Source of the DNA: Pedobacter kyungheensis
GTDB taxonomy: Bacteria; Bacteroidota; Bacteroidia; Sphingobacteriales; Sphingobacteriaceae
Direction: 5' to 3'
Assembly (NCBI RefSeq): GCF_000812965.1
Contig: NZ_JSYN01000005.1
Location: 124,001-188,000, forward strand
Length of the DNA: 64,000 nt
Part shown: positions 1-9,200 of the stretch, piece by piece
Layout: every line of letters starts with the position of its first letter
How positions within the stretch are numbered: position 1 is the stretch's first letter
The notes under the pieces: model-generated
Databases searched by the model: none
The model's input: only the letters and a program-made list of their open reading frames with translations
What the model was told of the DNA's origin: nothing
Program-made: the position numbers and the translations under genes

Positions 1-478
1 AATCTTCAACCACATTTGGACTAACTGCATTAATGCGTACACCGTTTTCGAGCTCGGGTGCTGCTGCAATTACAAATGAGTTTAAGCCACCATTTACAGC
101 ACTTAGTGCCGAGCCGGCTGCTACAGGATGATCGGCCAGGATGCCAGATGTTAGCGTAAAAGAGCCTCCTTTATTAATGTAGTGCTGCCCGATGAGTACG
201 AGATTAACCTGGCCCAGTAATTTATCGAGCAGACCTTTTTTAAACGTTTCGCCTGTCATTTCTTTAACGGGCGCAAAAGGGCCTTTACCACTGGTGCTAA
301 TCAAGGCATCAAAAGGGCCTATTTTTTCGAACATGGCTTTAATCGATGCTTCACTCGTAATATCAACCTGTACATCGCCTTTGGTGTTGCCTACACGTAT
401 TACTTTGTGCTTTTGGGCAAAAGCATCACTAACTTTTTTGCCCAGGGTTCCGGTTGCTCCTACAACAATAATATTCAT
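1..478 (-). CDS. Short-chain dehydrogenase/reductase, 3' end outside window
   Basis: The minus-strand reading frame opens at an ATG at 476-478 and stays open for 159 residues to the window edge. Residues 5-13 hold a Rossmann dinucleotide-binding turn (VGATGTLGK), followed by a short substrate-binding half, so this is an NAD(P)-dependent SDR of a small type (about 200 residues in similar proteins). The usual catalytic Tyr-x3-Lys is not seen: the expected place (about residues 123-129) reads SALSAVN, although a Ser is present at 111 in TSG. It may therefore be a non-classical SDR, or an NAD(P)-binding protein without standard oxidoreductase activity. The substrate is unknown. It runs in the same direction as the decarboxylase at 557-1690 with a 78-bp gap. 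The C-terminus cannot be judged. Confidence 0.75.
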   Translation of the reverse strand, partial: MNIIVVGATGTLGKKVSDAFAQKHKVIRVGNTKGDVQVDITSEASIKAMFEKIGPFDALISTSGKGPFAPVKEMTGETFKKGLLDKLLGQVNLVLIGQHYINKGGSFTLTSGILADHPVAAGSALSAVNGGLNSFVIAAAPELENGVRINAVSPNVVED

Positions 479-556
479 CTATTCCTGATATTTAAGTTTA
501 ACTTATTGAGTATGGTTGTTAAACATAAAGATCAAACAAATGTTTTTGAAAAACAA

Positions 557-1690
557 TTAGTGTTGCAACACCATTTCTGCTTTTAAATCGGCTATAAAAA
601 GATCAATATGTGTTTGATTAACATTGGGCATGCAAATGATGTGTGAATGGCCGTTTTCGGCGGCCAGCTGCCATTTCTTGCAGATAGCGACTGATGGAGC
701 GGGGAAGTTAACGGTAATGGCATTGGTGTTGCGCCAGGCAGCTATTCCCATTTCTTTAAGTTTTAATTCGGCATAAGCGGCGGTTTCCAGGCTGTGCAGC
801 GCACGTGCTTTTAAACCTGCTATTCCAAGTCGTTTAATGGTGTGCCACAAAAACAGTGGGCTATGTCCGTTCCTTGAGCCTGTAATCGTAGTATCTACAC
901 TGCCAATATAGGCTACCGAACGCGCAATCCTGTCGCGGTTTGATTTTTTAGCAATCACTACGCCACAAGGCATTGGCGAACCGAAAAATTTATGGCCGCT
1001 AATGGCAATGCTATCTGCGCCATCTTCAAAATCAAATGCAGGGCGGGGCTCAATTAAAGCACTGTAAGTGCCTGAAAGTGCCGCGTCGGCATGAATGTAG
1101 TAATGCTGAATGGCTAGCTTTTTTAAAATCGCTTTAATTTTGGCAACATCATCCCGGGCCTCGGTCATGGTGGTGCCGATGTTGGCCATAATGATAACCG
1201 GCATGTGGCGGTTCATTCTGATCGTGTACTCCAAATCATCGTAATCAATTTCGCCATTTTCCTGCGTGCGGATAACAATATTTGACATGTTGAGCAAATG
1301 CAGGTTTTTCTGAACACTGTAATGGGTAGCTTCAGAGTAATAGACCATTCCTTTGGGATGAAGCTCGCGGGCCAGGTACAAGCCATATAAATTTCCTTCC
1401 GAGCCGCCATTGGTTACGTAGCCCCACCAGTTATCTTCAGGTGCCCGGAAAAGATTGGCAAAGAAAGCTACTACTTCCTTTTCCAGTTCGCGCGAACCCA
1501 CGCCATAAGTAGAAGTAACAAATGGATCGCCGAGGTTATTCATCGGGTATTTCAAAAAGTCAGTTAGCTCCTGATAATCGAAATCTTTAGCAACCGGATA
1601 GCCGAGGAACAAATCGGTTTGGTTCTTTACTTTTTCTAATAAATCGCTTAATGTATGTTGGTCTGTTGCTGATAAATTGCCTGATGTCAT
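557..1690 (-). CDS. hdc: Histidine decarboxylase, pyridoxal-phosphate dependent
   Basis: A 377-residue group II PLP decarboxylase whose length matches the bacterial PLP-type histidine decarboxylases (about 378 residues), which turn L-histidine into histamine and CO2. Visible motifs are the cofactor phosphate loop NGGSEGN (residues 94-100), HADAA (200-204) with the Asp that contacts the PLP ring nitrogen, and the Schiff-base lysine K234 in SGHKFFG. The whole protein aligns well in style with this subfamily, so histidine is the best substrate guess; serine or another amino acid cannot be excluded. It is a cytosolic enzyme. No siderophore gene is nearby in the window, so the use of any histamine is unknown. 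The protease gene at 1844-3451 lies upstream on the same strand, 153 bp away, so co-transcription is possible but not evident. Confidence 0.85.
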   Translation of the reverse strand: MTSGNLSATDQHTLSDLLEKVKNQTDLFLGYPVAKDFDYQELTDFLKYPMNNLGDPFVTSTYGVGSRELEKEVVAFFANLFRAPEDNWWGYVTNGGSEGNLYGLYLARELHPKGMVYYSEATHYSVQKNLHLLNMSNIVIRTQENGEIDYDDLEYTIRMNRHMPVIIMANIGTTMTEARDDVAKIKAILKKLAIQHYYIHADAALSGTYSALIEPRPAFDFEDGADSIAISGHKFFGSPMPCGVVIAKKSNRDRIARSVAYIGSVDTTITGSRNGHSPLFLWHTIKRLGIAGLKARALHSLETAAYAELKLKEMGIAAWRNTNAITVNFPAPSVAICKKWQLAAENGHSHIICMPNVNQTHIDLFIADLKAEMVLQH

Positions 1691-1843
1691 AACTGATTAG
1701 ATATGTGGGCAAAATTATATAAATAGAAATATAATATCGCTATTTTGATTTAAATAAGAATATTATATTGTATTTGTTGTGTGATTTAAAATTATAGCTC
1801 TTTTTGGATTGATCGGAGAGGTTTGCTAAAAAATAAAATATGG

Positions 1844-3451
1844 CTATTGCAGGTTGGCTAGTGCCTGCCTTACCGCATTGTCGGTTTGGTTAGCGGCTTT
1901 ATAGTAACCTACATCTCCCAAATAATAACGGCAAAGCAATGCTTTCAGGTCGTTTTGGATTATAGTTTTAGCATTATATAGTTGAAAACGATCAATCGGC
2001 ACATTTTTACGCTGTATAAAACCGATAAAATCTTTAAAATCGTTATCGGTAATGGTAAAAATATTAATATTCTGTTCTACAAAGCTGGCGCTGTATCTGT
2101 TGGTTAAAACATTAAACACATAATCAGATAGTACTTTTTTACTCACCAGGTTGCTGTAAAATTTATTGTATCCGGTAGTGTCCAGTCGTACAAAAACATC
2201 AGGCTGTATGCCACCTGCCGGCTTAAATCTTTTAGTGGGTTGGGGATTTACACCCTCTGTTTTTTCAATCGAATCCTGAAAAGAAGTCCGGTCGCCGGTT
2301 AATTCGCCGTCCATCATGCGCTCATCCAGCTCATGCTTATAGGCATCGTAACCTTTTTTATACGATTTTTGAATACTCCGGCCCGAAGGTGTATAATAGC
2401 GGGCAATGGTAAGGTTTAGTGCAGAACCATCCCCAAAGGCAAATTGTTCTTGTACAAGGCCTTTGCCAAATGAGCGGCGACCAACAATGATACCTCTGCC
2501 TAAATCCTGAATGGCGCCTGCAACGATTTCACTTGCCGATGCGGTGTTTTCATTAATTAATACGGCAAGCTTGCCATTTTGAAAGGCTCCGGTTCCGGTA
2601 GAGAAATAATCGGTACGTGGCTCGTGCTTGCCCTGTGTATAAACAATTAACTTATTTTCTGGTAAAAACTGATCAGCTAAACCTGTTGCTGCGGTAAAAT
2701 AGCCGCCACCATTATCGCGCAGATCAAGAATCAGTTTTTTCATGCCTTTCGCTTTCAGGTTGTTAGCGGCTGCTGCAAAATCGTTATCGGTATTGGCACC
2801 AAATTTACTAATGCGTACGTAACCGGTTTCGGTGTTAATCATGTAAGCTGCATCGATACTACTGATGTTTACCTTACCGCGGGTAACCATAATACGGTTG
2901 CTTTGCGTAAGGCCCGGATGTAATAAAACCACGCTTACGCCAGTTCCGGCTTTACCTTTAAAACGTCCGGTAAGCTGATCTTTGGGTAAATTCCGGCCAC
3001 TAACTACTGCGGTATCGATACTCAGGATTTTATCGCCTAATTTTATGCCTGCCTGTGCAGCAGGACCATCCTTAACAACACCTGTAACCATCATGGTATC
3101 ATTAAGCATGTAATACTCTATCCCAACACCTTCAAAATTTCCCTCCAGGTTATCGCTCATATCCTGCGCATCGGTTGGTGGCAGGTAAACGCTATGCGGA
3201 TCGAGCTGGTGTAACACACTGTCGATAGGTAAATTTTGAAGCGAATCGGTATTGATATCATCAACGTAGTTTCCGTTAATGATGTGGAGGATTTCGTTGA
3301 GTTTCTCGTCGCTGTTATTGGCCAGCTGTGGGCTTTTCTTTACGCCAAAGCCCTGGTCTTTAATGAATTTTATGCCCAAAAACATACCGGCTATTAAGAT
3401 TACAGAATAGCTTATAGCGATCAGTATATTATTGCGGGTATTTTTTTTCAT
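1844..3451 (-). CDS. S41 family C-terminal processing peptidase with PDZ domain
   Basis: A 535-residue exported or membrane-anchored serine protease. Residues 8-28 form an N-terminal hydrophobic anchor or signal. A PDZ domain spans about 95-180 (GIEYYMLND, then GPAAQAGIKLGDKI). The S41 domain follows, with the catalytic Ser305 in NENTASASE and Lys330 in RSFGKG, exactly 25 residues apart as in CtpB and Prc. The last 130 residues are a C-terminal extension typical of Bacteroidota homologues. The family trims or degrades proteins in the periplasm after recognising their C-termini with the PDZ domain. A -7 box (3463-3470, minus) lies only a few bases before the ATG, so the mRNA leader should be very short. 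Confidence 0.93.
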   Translation of the reverse strand: MKKNTRNNILIAISYSVILIAGMFLGIKFIKDQGFGVKKSPQLANNSDEKLNEILHIINGNYVDDINTDSLQNLPIDSVLHQLDPHSVYLPPTDAQDMSDNLEGNFEGVGIEYYMLNDTMMVTGVVKDGPAAQAGIKLGDKILSIDTAVVSGRNLPKDQLTGRFKGKAGTGVSVVLLHPGLTQSNRIMVTRGKVNISSIDAAYMINTETGYVRISKFGANTDNDFAAAANNLKAKGMKKLILDLRDNGGGYFTAATGLADQFLPENKLIVYTQGKHEPRTDYFSTGTGAFQNGKLAVLINENTASASEIVAGAIQDLGRGIIVGRRSFGKGLVQEQFAFGDGSALNLTIARYYTPSGRSIQKSYKKGYDAYKHELDERMMDGELTGDRTSFQDSIEKTEGVNPQPTKRFKPAGGIQPDVFVRLDTTGYNKFYSNLVSKKVLSDYVFNVLTNRYSASFVEQNINIFTITDNDFKDFIGFIQRKNVPIDRFQLYNAKTIIQNDLKALLCRYYLGDVGYYKAANQTDNAVRQALANLQ

Positions 3452-3462
3452 CAGCGTTACTG

Positions 3463-3470
3463 CAAATTTA
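3463..3470 (-). promoter_or_regulatory. Bacteroidota -7 box for the S41 peptidase gene
   Basis: The minus strand reads TAAATTTG, a perfect match to TAnnTTTG. The start codon at 3451 is only 11 bases past the final G, so transcription would begin about 4-8 bases before the ATG. No clear -33 TTTG is seen at the right distance, which lowers confidence. Confidence 0.5.
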
Positions 3471-3641
3471 TGAAAATTAGCGGGTTGATATATTTTTTAA
3501 CTGCATTTTCTTGTCTTTTGTTTATAATTTTTAACATAAATTAACCTGAAGAATGTGCGGATTGAATTTTGTGCGGCATATTTTTGAATTTTTAAGGATG
3601 TATTTAGAAAGAATTTACCGAATTTTATCAAAATTAAATTT

Positions 3642-4451
3642 ATGAACAGAGTTACCGAGCAGGAATCTAACTATAGCCACATCGATAAGATGTCGGTGTT
3701 AGAAGTTTTGCAGGGCATTAATAACGAAGATAAAACTGTGGCTTTTGCCGTAGAAAAATCTTTGCCTCAGATCGAAAAATTAACTTCGGCCGTTGCCGAA
3801 AGAATGAAAAAAGGTGGTCGTCTTTTTTATATCGGAGCAGGAACAAGCGGTCGACTTGGAGTGGTAGATGCTTCAGAATGCCCGCCTACTTATGGTGTGC
3901 CTTTTGATTGGGTTGTTGGGATTATTGCCGGTGGCGATACAGCGATCAGAAGAGCGGTAGAATTTGCCGAGGATGATGCCGAACAAGCCTGGAAAGATTT
4001 ACAGGAATTCAATATCAACGAAAAAGACTGTCTGGTTGGCTTGGCCGCATCAGGCACTACCCCGTACGTTATTGGCGGCCTAAATACAGCCCGTAAACAT
4101 GGCGTTTTAACCGGTTGCATTGTTTGCAATACTGGCGGACCAATTGCAGCAGAATCAGATTTTCCTGTTGAAGTTGTAGTAGGTCCGGAGTTTATTACCG
4201 GCTCTACGCGCATGAAATCGGGTACAGCACAAAAACTGGTTTTGAACATGTTGAGCACTACCGTTATGGTGCAACTTGGACGTGTGGTGGGTAATAAAAT
4301 GGTAGACATGCAATTAACCAATCACAAGCTGGTTGATCGTGGAACACAAATGGTGGCAGATGAGTTACGTATTGGTTACGAAGAAGCTGCCGAGCTGCTA
4401 AACCGTTATGGAAGCGTGCGTAAAGCCGTAGAAGCGGGGCAACATTTATAA
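3642..4451 (+). CDS. murQ: N-acetylmuramic acid 6-phosphate etherase MurQ
   Basis: A 269-residue SIS-domain enzyme that cleaves the D-lactyl ether of MurNAc-6-phosphate to give GlcNAc-6-phosphate in peptidoglycan recycling. The signature GAGTSGRLGVVDASECPPT lies at residues 65-83 and includes the catalytic Glu79; the second SIS motif TGSTRMKSGTAQK is near residue 190. It is shorter than the E. coli enzyme (298 residues), lacking some C-terminal sequence, which appears normal for Bacteroidota forms. It starts with ATG after a long AT-rich leader. A -7-like box TATTTTTG occurs at 3579-3586 without a good -33. It is followed after 19 bp by a conserved unknown gene, probably in the same transcript. 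No MurNAc kinase or anhMurNAc gene is in view. Confidence 0.93.
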   Translation: MNRVTEQESNYSHIDKMSVLEVLQGINNEDKTVAFAVEKSLPQIEKLTSAVAERMKKGGRLFYIGAGTSGRLGVVDASECPPTYGVPFDWVVGIIAGGDTAIRRAVEFAEDDAEQAWKDLQEFNINEKDCLVGLAASGTTPYVIGGLNTARKHGVLTGCIVCNTGGPIAAESDFPVEVVVGPEFITGSTRMKSGTAQKLVLNMLSTTVMVQLGRVVGNKMVDMQLTNHKLVDRGTQMVADELRIGYEEAAELLNRYGSVRKAVEAGQHL

Positions 4452-4470
4452 AGGATGAAGATAAGAGAAT

Positions 4471-5037
4471 ATGCACGAGATTGAACCTTATTACCAGTGG
4501 AGAGATGATTATATCTCGGCAGAAGACGAACGCTCGCCTTTTTACAATACCGAATACTCAGAGCTTTACTTCGATAAACAGATTTATAACTTTTTGCTAC
4601 ACCCCCAGTGGGATGATTTTGGTTCGGGCACGCTCTATCTGAAAATACTTTATGCCGATTACGACCGTAGTTACGCCATTATCGAATTAATTGGCGAGTG
4701 GAACGATGCCATTAACAACGATATCATGTTGCTTAAACGCGATGTAGTTGAGCTGATGATGGACGAAGGCATCAATAAGTTTATCCTTATTGGAGAAAAT
4801 GTGCTGAATTTCCATGCTTCTGATGACAGTTATTACGAAGAATGGTTTCAGGAGGTAGAAGATGGCTGGATTGTGGGTGTAAACTTTCAGGAACACGTAA
4901 TTGCCGAGTTTCGCGATAACAACATCGATTATTACATTAACTTTGGTGGCGATTTCGATAATCTGCCATGGCGTACCTTAAAGCCGTTACAGTTCTTTAA
5001 AAAAGTTGAAGAACTCTTGACAAAAAGATTAAACTAA
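4471..5037 (+). CDS. Conserved protein of unknown function, acidic, 188 aa
   Basis: I do not recognise a named domain. The protein is acidic, soluble-looking and rich in Tyr, Asp and Trp, with no signal peptide or membrane segment; it has mixed alpha/beta character and an LxxFKKVEELL-type helix at the C-terminus. It begins with ATG 19 bp after murQ and ends 37 bp before the Bax-inhibitor gene, so a short operon is plausible. A link to cell-wall recycling through murQ is only a guess from position. The open frame, with typical codon use, supports a real gene. Confidence 0.75.
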   Translation: MHEIEPYYQWRDDYISAEDERSPFYNTEYSELYFDKQIYNFLLHPQWDDFGSGTLYLKILYADYDRSYAIIELIGEWNDAINNDIMLLKRDVVELMMDEGINKFILIGENVLNFHASDDSYYEEWFQEVEDGWIVGVNFQEHVIAEFRDNNIDYYINFGGDFDNLPWRTLKPLQFFKKVEELLTKRLN

Positions 5038-5074
5038 ATGTTTATTTTTATAATTTATCACACAAAAAATTAAA

Positions 5075-5830
5075 ATGGAACAACAAAATTATCAATATCA
5101 GGACAACAGTGTTTTCGTTCAGGAAAAATCTGCATCTAAACGTTTCTTCGGGAGTGTGTTTTTATGGATGTTTGTGGCACTTGCTGTCTCAACAGTAGCA
5201 GCTTACTTTATCGCAAGTACACCTGCTGTTTTAGATTATCTTTTATCGTATAACCCGCAAACAGGAAAAGGAGGCTTTACTGCTTTAGGTTACATTGCAA
5301 TATTTGCTCCACTTGGATTAGTTTTTCTGCTAGGCTCAAGAATGCAAACAATGTCTTACGGCGCGTTGGTTGCTGTTTTTTTACTGTATTCGGTTCTAAC
5401 AGGAGTAATGTTAAGCTTTGTTCTTTTATTATATGCAACTACTTCCATTGTTATTTGTTTCGCAGCTGCAACAGCAATATTTTTAGTAATGGCTATAATG
5501 GGTTATACTACAGATGCAGATTTGAGTAAGTTTGGTCCGATATTATTTGCCGGAGTAATGGGCTTAGTTATTATAAGTGTTATCAATTTCTTTTTAGGAA
5601 GTTCTACGCTGAGCTATATTTTGGGTATAGTTGGAGTTGCAATTTTTACTGCATTAACCGCTTATAAGGTTCAGGAGCTAAAAAGAATAGGCCAAGGCTT
5701 AGATGAATATGGAAATGAAATTGCGCTTGCAGATAGCAAAAAATTAGCAATTATCGGTGCACTGTCATTATACATTACATTCATCAATTTATTTATGTCA
5801 CTATTACGCGTTTTTGGTAACAGAAGATAA
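5075..5830 (+). CDS. Bax inhibitor-1/YccA family membrane protein
   Basis: A 251-residue integral membrane protein with a short polar N-terminus (about 25 residues) and about seven hydrophobic segments, ending in a segment rich in Leu and Phe followed by a basic tail (RVFGNRR). The pattern, including the conserved acidic residues near the last two helices (TDADLSKFGPILF and ADSKKLAIIGALSLYITFIN), is that of the BI-1/UPF0005 family, putative pH-sensitive calcium leak channels or protease modulators. The inner membrane is the expected location. A wobble-containing hairpin at 5855-5880 just after the stop probably ends the transcript before the metH riboswitch. Confidence 0.9.
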   Translation: MEQQNYQYQDNSVFVQEKSASKRFFGSVFLWMFVALAVSTVAAYFIASTPAVLDYLLSYNPQTGKGGFTALGYIAIFAPLGLVFLLGSRMQTMSYGALVAVFLLYSVLTGVMLSFVLLLYATTSIVICFAAATAIFLVMAIMGYTTDADLSKFGPILFAGVMGLVIISVINFFLGSSTLSYILGIVGVAIFTALTAYKVQELKRIGQGLDEYGNEIALADSKKLAIIGALSLYITFINLFMSLLRVFGNRR

Positions 5831-5854
5831 CCGATAATACCGAACAATATTCTT

Positions 5855-5890
5855 AAGGCTGTGCAGTTTTGCATGGCCTTTGTAATTTTA
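5855..5890 (+). terminator. Probable terminator after the Bax-inhibitor gene
   Basis: Arms 5855-5865 and 5870-5880 pair over 11 positions, including two G-U pairs, with a 4-base loop, followed by a T-rich stretch. It lies 24 bp after the stop codon and before the metH promoter. Confidence 0.5.
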
Positions 5891-5911
5891 TTTGGCTGCG
5901 AAGCGATAATT

Positions 5912-5943
5912 TTTGGAAATGATGCCGCTTTGTTGCATTTTTG
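5912..5943 (+). promoter_or_regulatory. Promoter of the riboswitch-metH transcript
   Basis: TTTG at 5912-5915 is followed after 20 bases by CATTTTTG at 5936-5943, one mismatch from the TAnnTTTG -7 box. The predicted start near 5949 coincides with the first bases of the riboswitch P1 stem, which supports the call. Confidence 0.55.
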
Positions 5944-5947
5944 TATG

Positions 5948-6048
5948 CTTATTAAGAAAGACGGAGGGATTAGACCCAACGAAGTCTTAGCAACCTGTGC
6001 CACACAAGGTGCTAAATTCTATCTCGATTTTATTCGGGGAAAGATAAG
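5948..6048 (+). ncRNA. SAM-I (S-box) riboswitch
   Basis: The segment carries the S-box core: GGAGGGATTAGACCC, then TTAGCAACC, then the late conserved block GGTGCTAAATTCT, in the order and spacing of the SAM-I aptamer. A closing P1 helix is formed by CTTAT (5948-5952) and ATAAG (6044-6048). It lies upstream of metH, the expected target: S-adenosylmethionine binding would lower methionine synthesis. No intrinsic terminator is seen between the aptamer and the metH start; an inverted repeat fills that space instead, so the output mechanism may be translational or unusual. Confidence 0.92.
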
Positions 6049-6107
6049 TTTAGGATTACGATTCTCGTACCAACTTTTTAGATAAGCTTTTTGAGTATTA
6101 CGAATAA

Positions 6108-6212
6108 AGTATCTGGTATCAAGACATAACTGTTTTATTACCTTGCTTGATTTTTGTAGCATTATCATTTATTAGGAGTAATCTTGATACTCGATTCCCG
6201 CTACTTGATACT
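6108..6212 (+). repeat. Inverted repeat between SAM riboswitch and metH start
   Basis: GTATCAAGA at 6116-6124 is complementary to TCTTGATAC at 6182-6190, and another CTTGATACT copy lies at 6204-6212. This resembles the dispersed palindromic junk repeats of Bacteroidota genomes. It sits in the metH 5' untranslated region and could act as the switching stem of the riboswitch or simply be an insertion. Confidence 0.5.
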
Positions 6213-6228
6213 TACTATCACAACAACA

Positions 6229-9200
6229 ATGAGCATAAGAGAAGAATTAGAAAAACGTATTTTGGTGATTGATGGTGCTATGGGTACCATGATTCAGCGA
6301 TATACTTTAACCGAAGAAGATTTTAGAGGGGAGCGCTTTAAAGATCATCCCTGTGATGTAAAAGGCAATAACGATTTGCTTAACATTACGCGCCCCGATA
6401 TTATCAAAACCATACACCTCGAATACCTGGCTGCCGGTGCCGATATTATCGAAACCAATACCTTTAGTACGCAACGTATTTCGATGGCCGATTACCAGAT
6501 GGAAGACCTGTCTTACGAAATGAGTTTCGAAGGAGCAAGGGTAGCCAAAGAAGCGGCAAATGAGTTTATGGCGGCTAATCCCGATCGCAAGTGCTTTGTT
6601 GCCGGTGCCATTGGCCCAACCAACCGTACCCTTTCGATGTCGCCGAATGTAAACGACCCGGGTTTTAGGGCGGTTTATTTCGATGAACTGGAAACAGCTT
6701 ATTACGAGCAGGTACGCGGACTTGTTGATGGTGGTTCGGATGTTTTACTGATTGAAACCATTTTCGATACTTTAAATGCCAAAGTGGCCATTGTTGCCAT
6801 TAAAAAATATGAAGAAGTAATTGGTCGTAAGCTCGAGATTATGATTTCGGGTACTATTACCGATGCTTCAGGAAGAACACTATCTGGCCAAACTGCTGAG
6901 GCTTTCTTAAATTCAGTAATGCACGCCAAACCTTTGAGTATTGGTTTTAACTGTGCATTGGGAGCTAAAGAAATGCGTCCGCATATTGAAGAGCTGGCTG
7001 CAAAAGCAGGCTGTTACGTTTCGGCATACCCGAATGCAGGTTTACCAAACGAGTTTGGTGCTTACGATGAGCAACCGCACGAAACTGCCCATTTGGTTGA
7101 TGATTTTATTGCCTCGGGCTTTGTAAATATTGTTGGGGGCTGTTGCGGTACCACGCCAGATCACATCGGCTGCATTGCTAAAAATGCACGAAAAGCAGAG
7201 CCAAGAAAATTACCTGTACTTGAGCCTTACATGCGTTTAAGCGGGCTTGAGCCGGTAACCATTACACCAGAGAGTATTTTTGTAAACATTGGCGAAAGGA
7301 CCAATATTACCGGATCGCCCAAGTTTTCTAAACTGATTCTGGGTGGCGATTACGAAGCTGCTTTAGCCGTTGCCTTGCAGCAGGTAGAAGGTGGGGCGCA
7401 AGTAATTGATGTGAATATGGATGAGGGGATGCTCGATTCGGAAGCTGCCATGACCAAATTCCTAAACCTGATTGCCTCTGAGCCAGATATTGCCAAATTG
7501 CCCATCATGGTCGATTCATCGAAATGGTCGGTAATTGAAAATGGCTTAAAATGCCTGCAGGGAAAAGGGATTGTAAATTCCATTTCTTTAAAAGAAGGTG
7601 AAGATAAATTCCGCGAAAGTGCCCGTAAAATTATGCAATATGGGGCTGCTGTAGTGGTAATGGCTTTTGATGAGCAGGGGCAGGCCGATAATTACCAAAG
7701 AAGGGTAGAAATCTGTAAACGCAGCTACGATATCCTGGTAAATGAAATCGGTTTCCCGCCAGAAGATATTATTTTCGACCCGAATATTTTAACTGTGGCC
7801 ACCGGACTGGAGGAGCACAACAATTACGCGGTCGATTTTATTAATGCTACCCGCTGGATTAAAGAAAACCTGCCTCATGCCAAGGTAAGTGGTGGGGTTT
7901 CCAATATTTCTTTCTCTTTCAGGGGAAATAATGTTGTTCGCGAAGCCATGCACTCTGCATTCCTTTACCATGCTATTCAGGCTGGTTTGGATATGGGCAT
8001 CGTAAACGCCGGGATGCTTGAGGTTTATCAGGAAATTCCACCAGAATTGTTAGAGAGGGTAGAAGATGTACTGTTAAACCGGAGGGAAGATGCAACCGAA
8101 CGCCTGGTTGAATATGCCGATACCGTAAAATCAAAAGGTAAAGAAGTGGTAAAGGATGAGGAGTGGAGAAAGGGCTCGGTAGAAGAAAGGCTATCTCATT
8201 CTTTGGTAAAGGGAATTGTAGAATACCTGGATGATGACGTAGAAGAAGCCCGCCAGAAATACGATCGCCCGATTCAGGTAATTGAGGGGCCATTGATGGA
8301 TGGGATGAATATCGTGGGCGATTTGTTTGGTGCCGGAAAAATGTTCCTGCCCCAGGTAGTGAAATCGGCCAGGGTTATGAAAAAAGCGGTTGCTTATTTA
8401 TTACCCTTTATCGAACAGGAAAAACTCGATAATCCAGATCAGGACCAGAATTCTTCGGCCGGAAAAGTGTTGATGGCTACGGTGAAAGGCGATGTACACG
8501 ATATCGGTAAAAATATTGTGGGTGTGGTACTGGCTTGTAATAACTTCGAAATTATAGATATGGGTGTGATGGTTCCTGCACAGGATATCATCAAAAAAGC
8601 CAAAGAAATTAATGCCGATATTATTGGTTTAAGTGGATTAATTACGCCATCGCTTGATGAGATGGTTCACTTTGCCAAAGAAATGGAACGTGAAGGTTTT
8701 ACCATTCCGTTAATTATCGGTGGTGCAACTACCTCACGTATTCATGCCGCGGTAAAAGTTGCGCCAAACTATTCTGGCCCTGCTATTCATGTTTTGGATG
8801 CTTCCAGGAGTGTTACGGTATGCAGTACCTTAATGAACCCTGATACGAAGGACGAATATGTGGCTGGTATTAAAGCCGAATATGATAAAGCACGTGAAGC
8901 ACATTTGAACAAACGTTCTGATAAACGCTTTACAACTTTAGAAGAGGCCCGCGAAAACAAGTTTAAGATCGATTTTAAAGCTGATCTGCCGGTTCCTGAA
9001 TTTACGGGTACAAAGGTTTTTGATAATTATCCACTGGAAGAACTGGTGCCTTACATCGATTGGACGCCATTTTTCCATACCTGGGAACTACGTGGAAGTT
9101 ATCCGAAAATTTTCGACGATAAAAACGTAGGCGACGAAGCTAAAAAACTATTCGATGATGCACAGACTTTGCTAAAACGCATCCTCGATGAGAAATTATT

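Noticed and set aside
3890..4321. 143-residue open frame on the minus strand
   Set aside because: It is antisense to murQ and has no recognisable motif.
5861..6085. 74-residue open frame on the plus strand between the Bax-inhibitor gene and metH
   Set aside because: It lies over the metH promoter and the SAM-I riboswitch, whose conserved bases explain the sequence; no protein pattern is seen.
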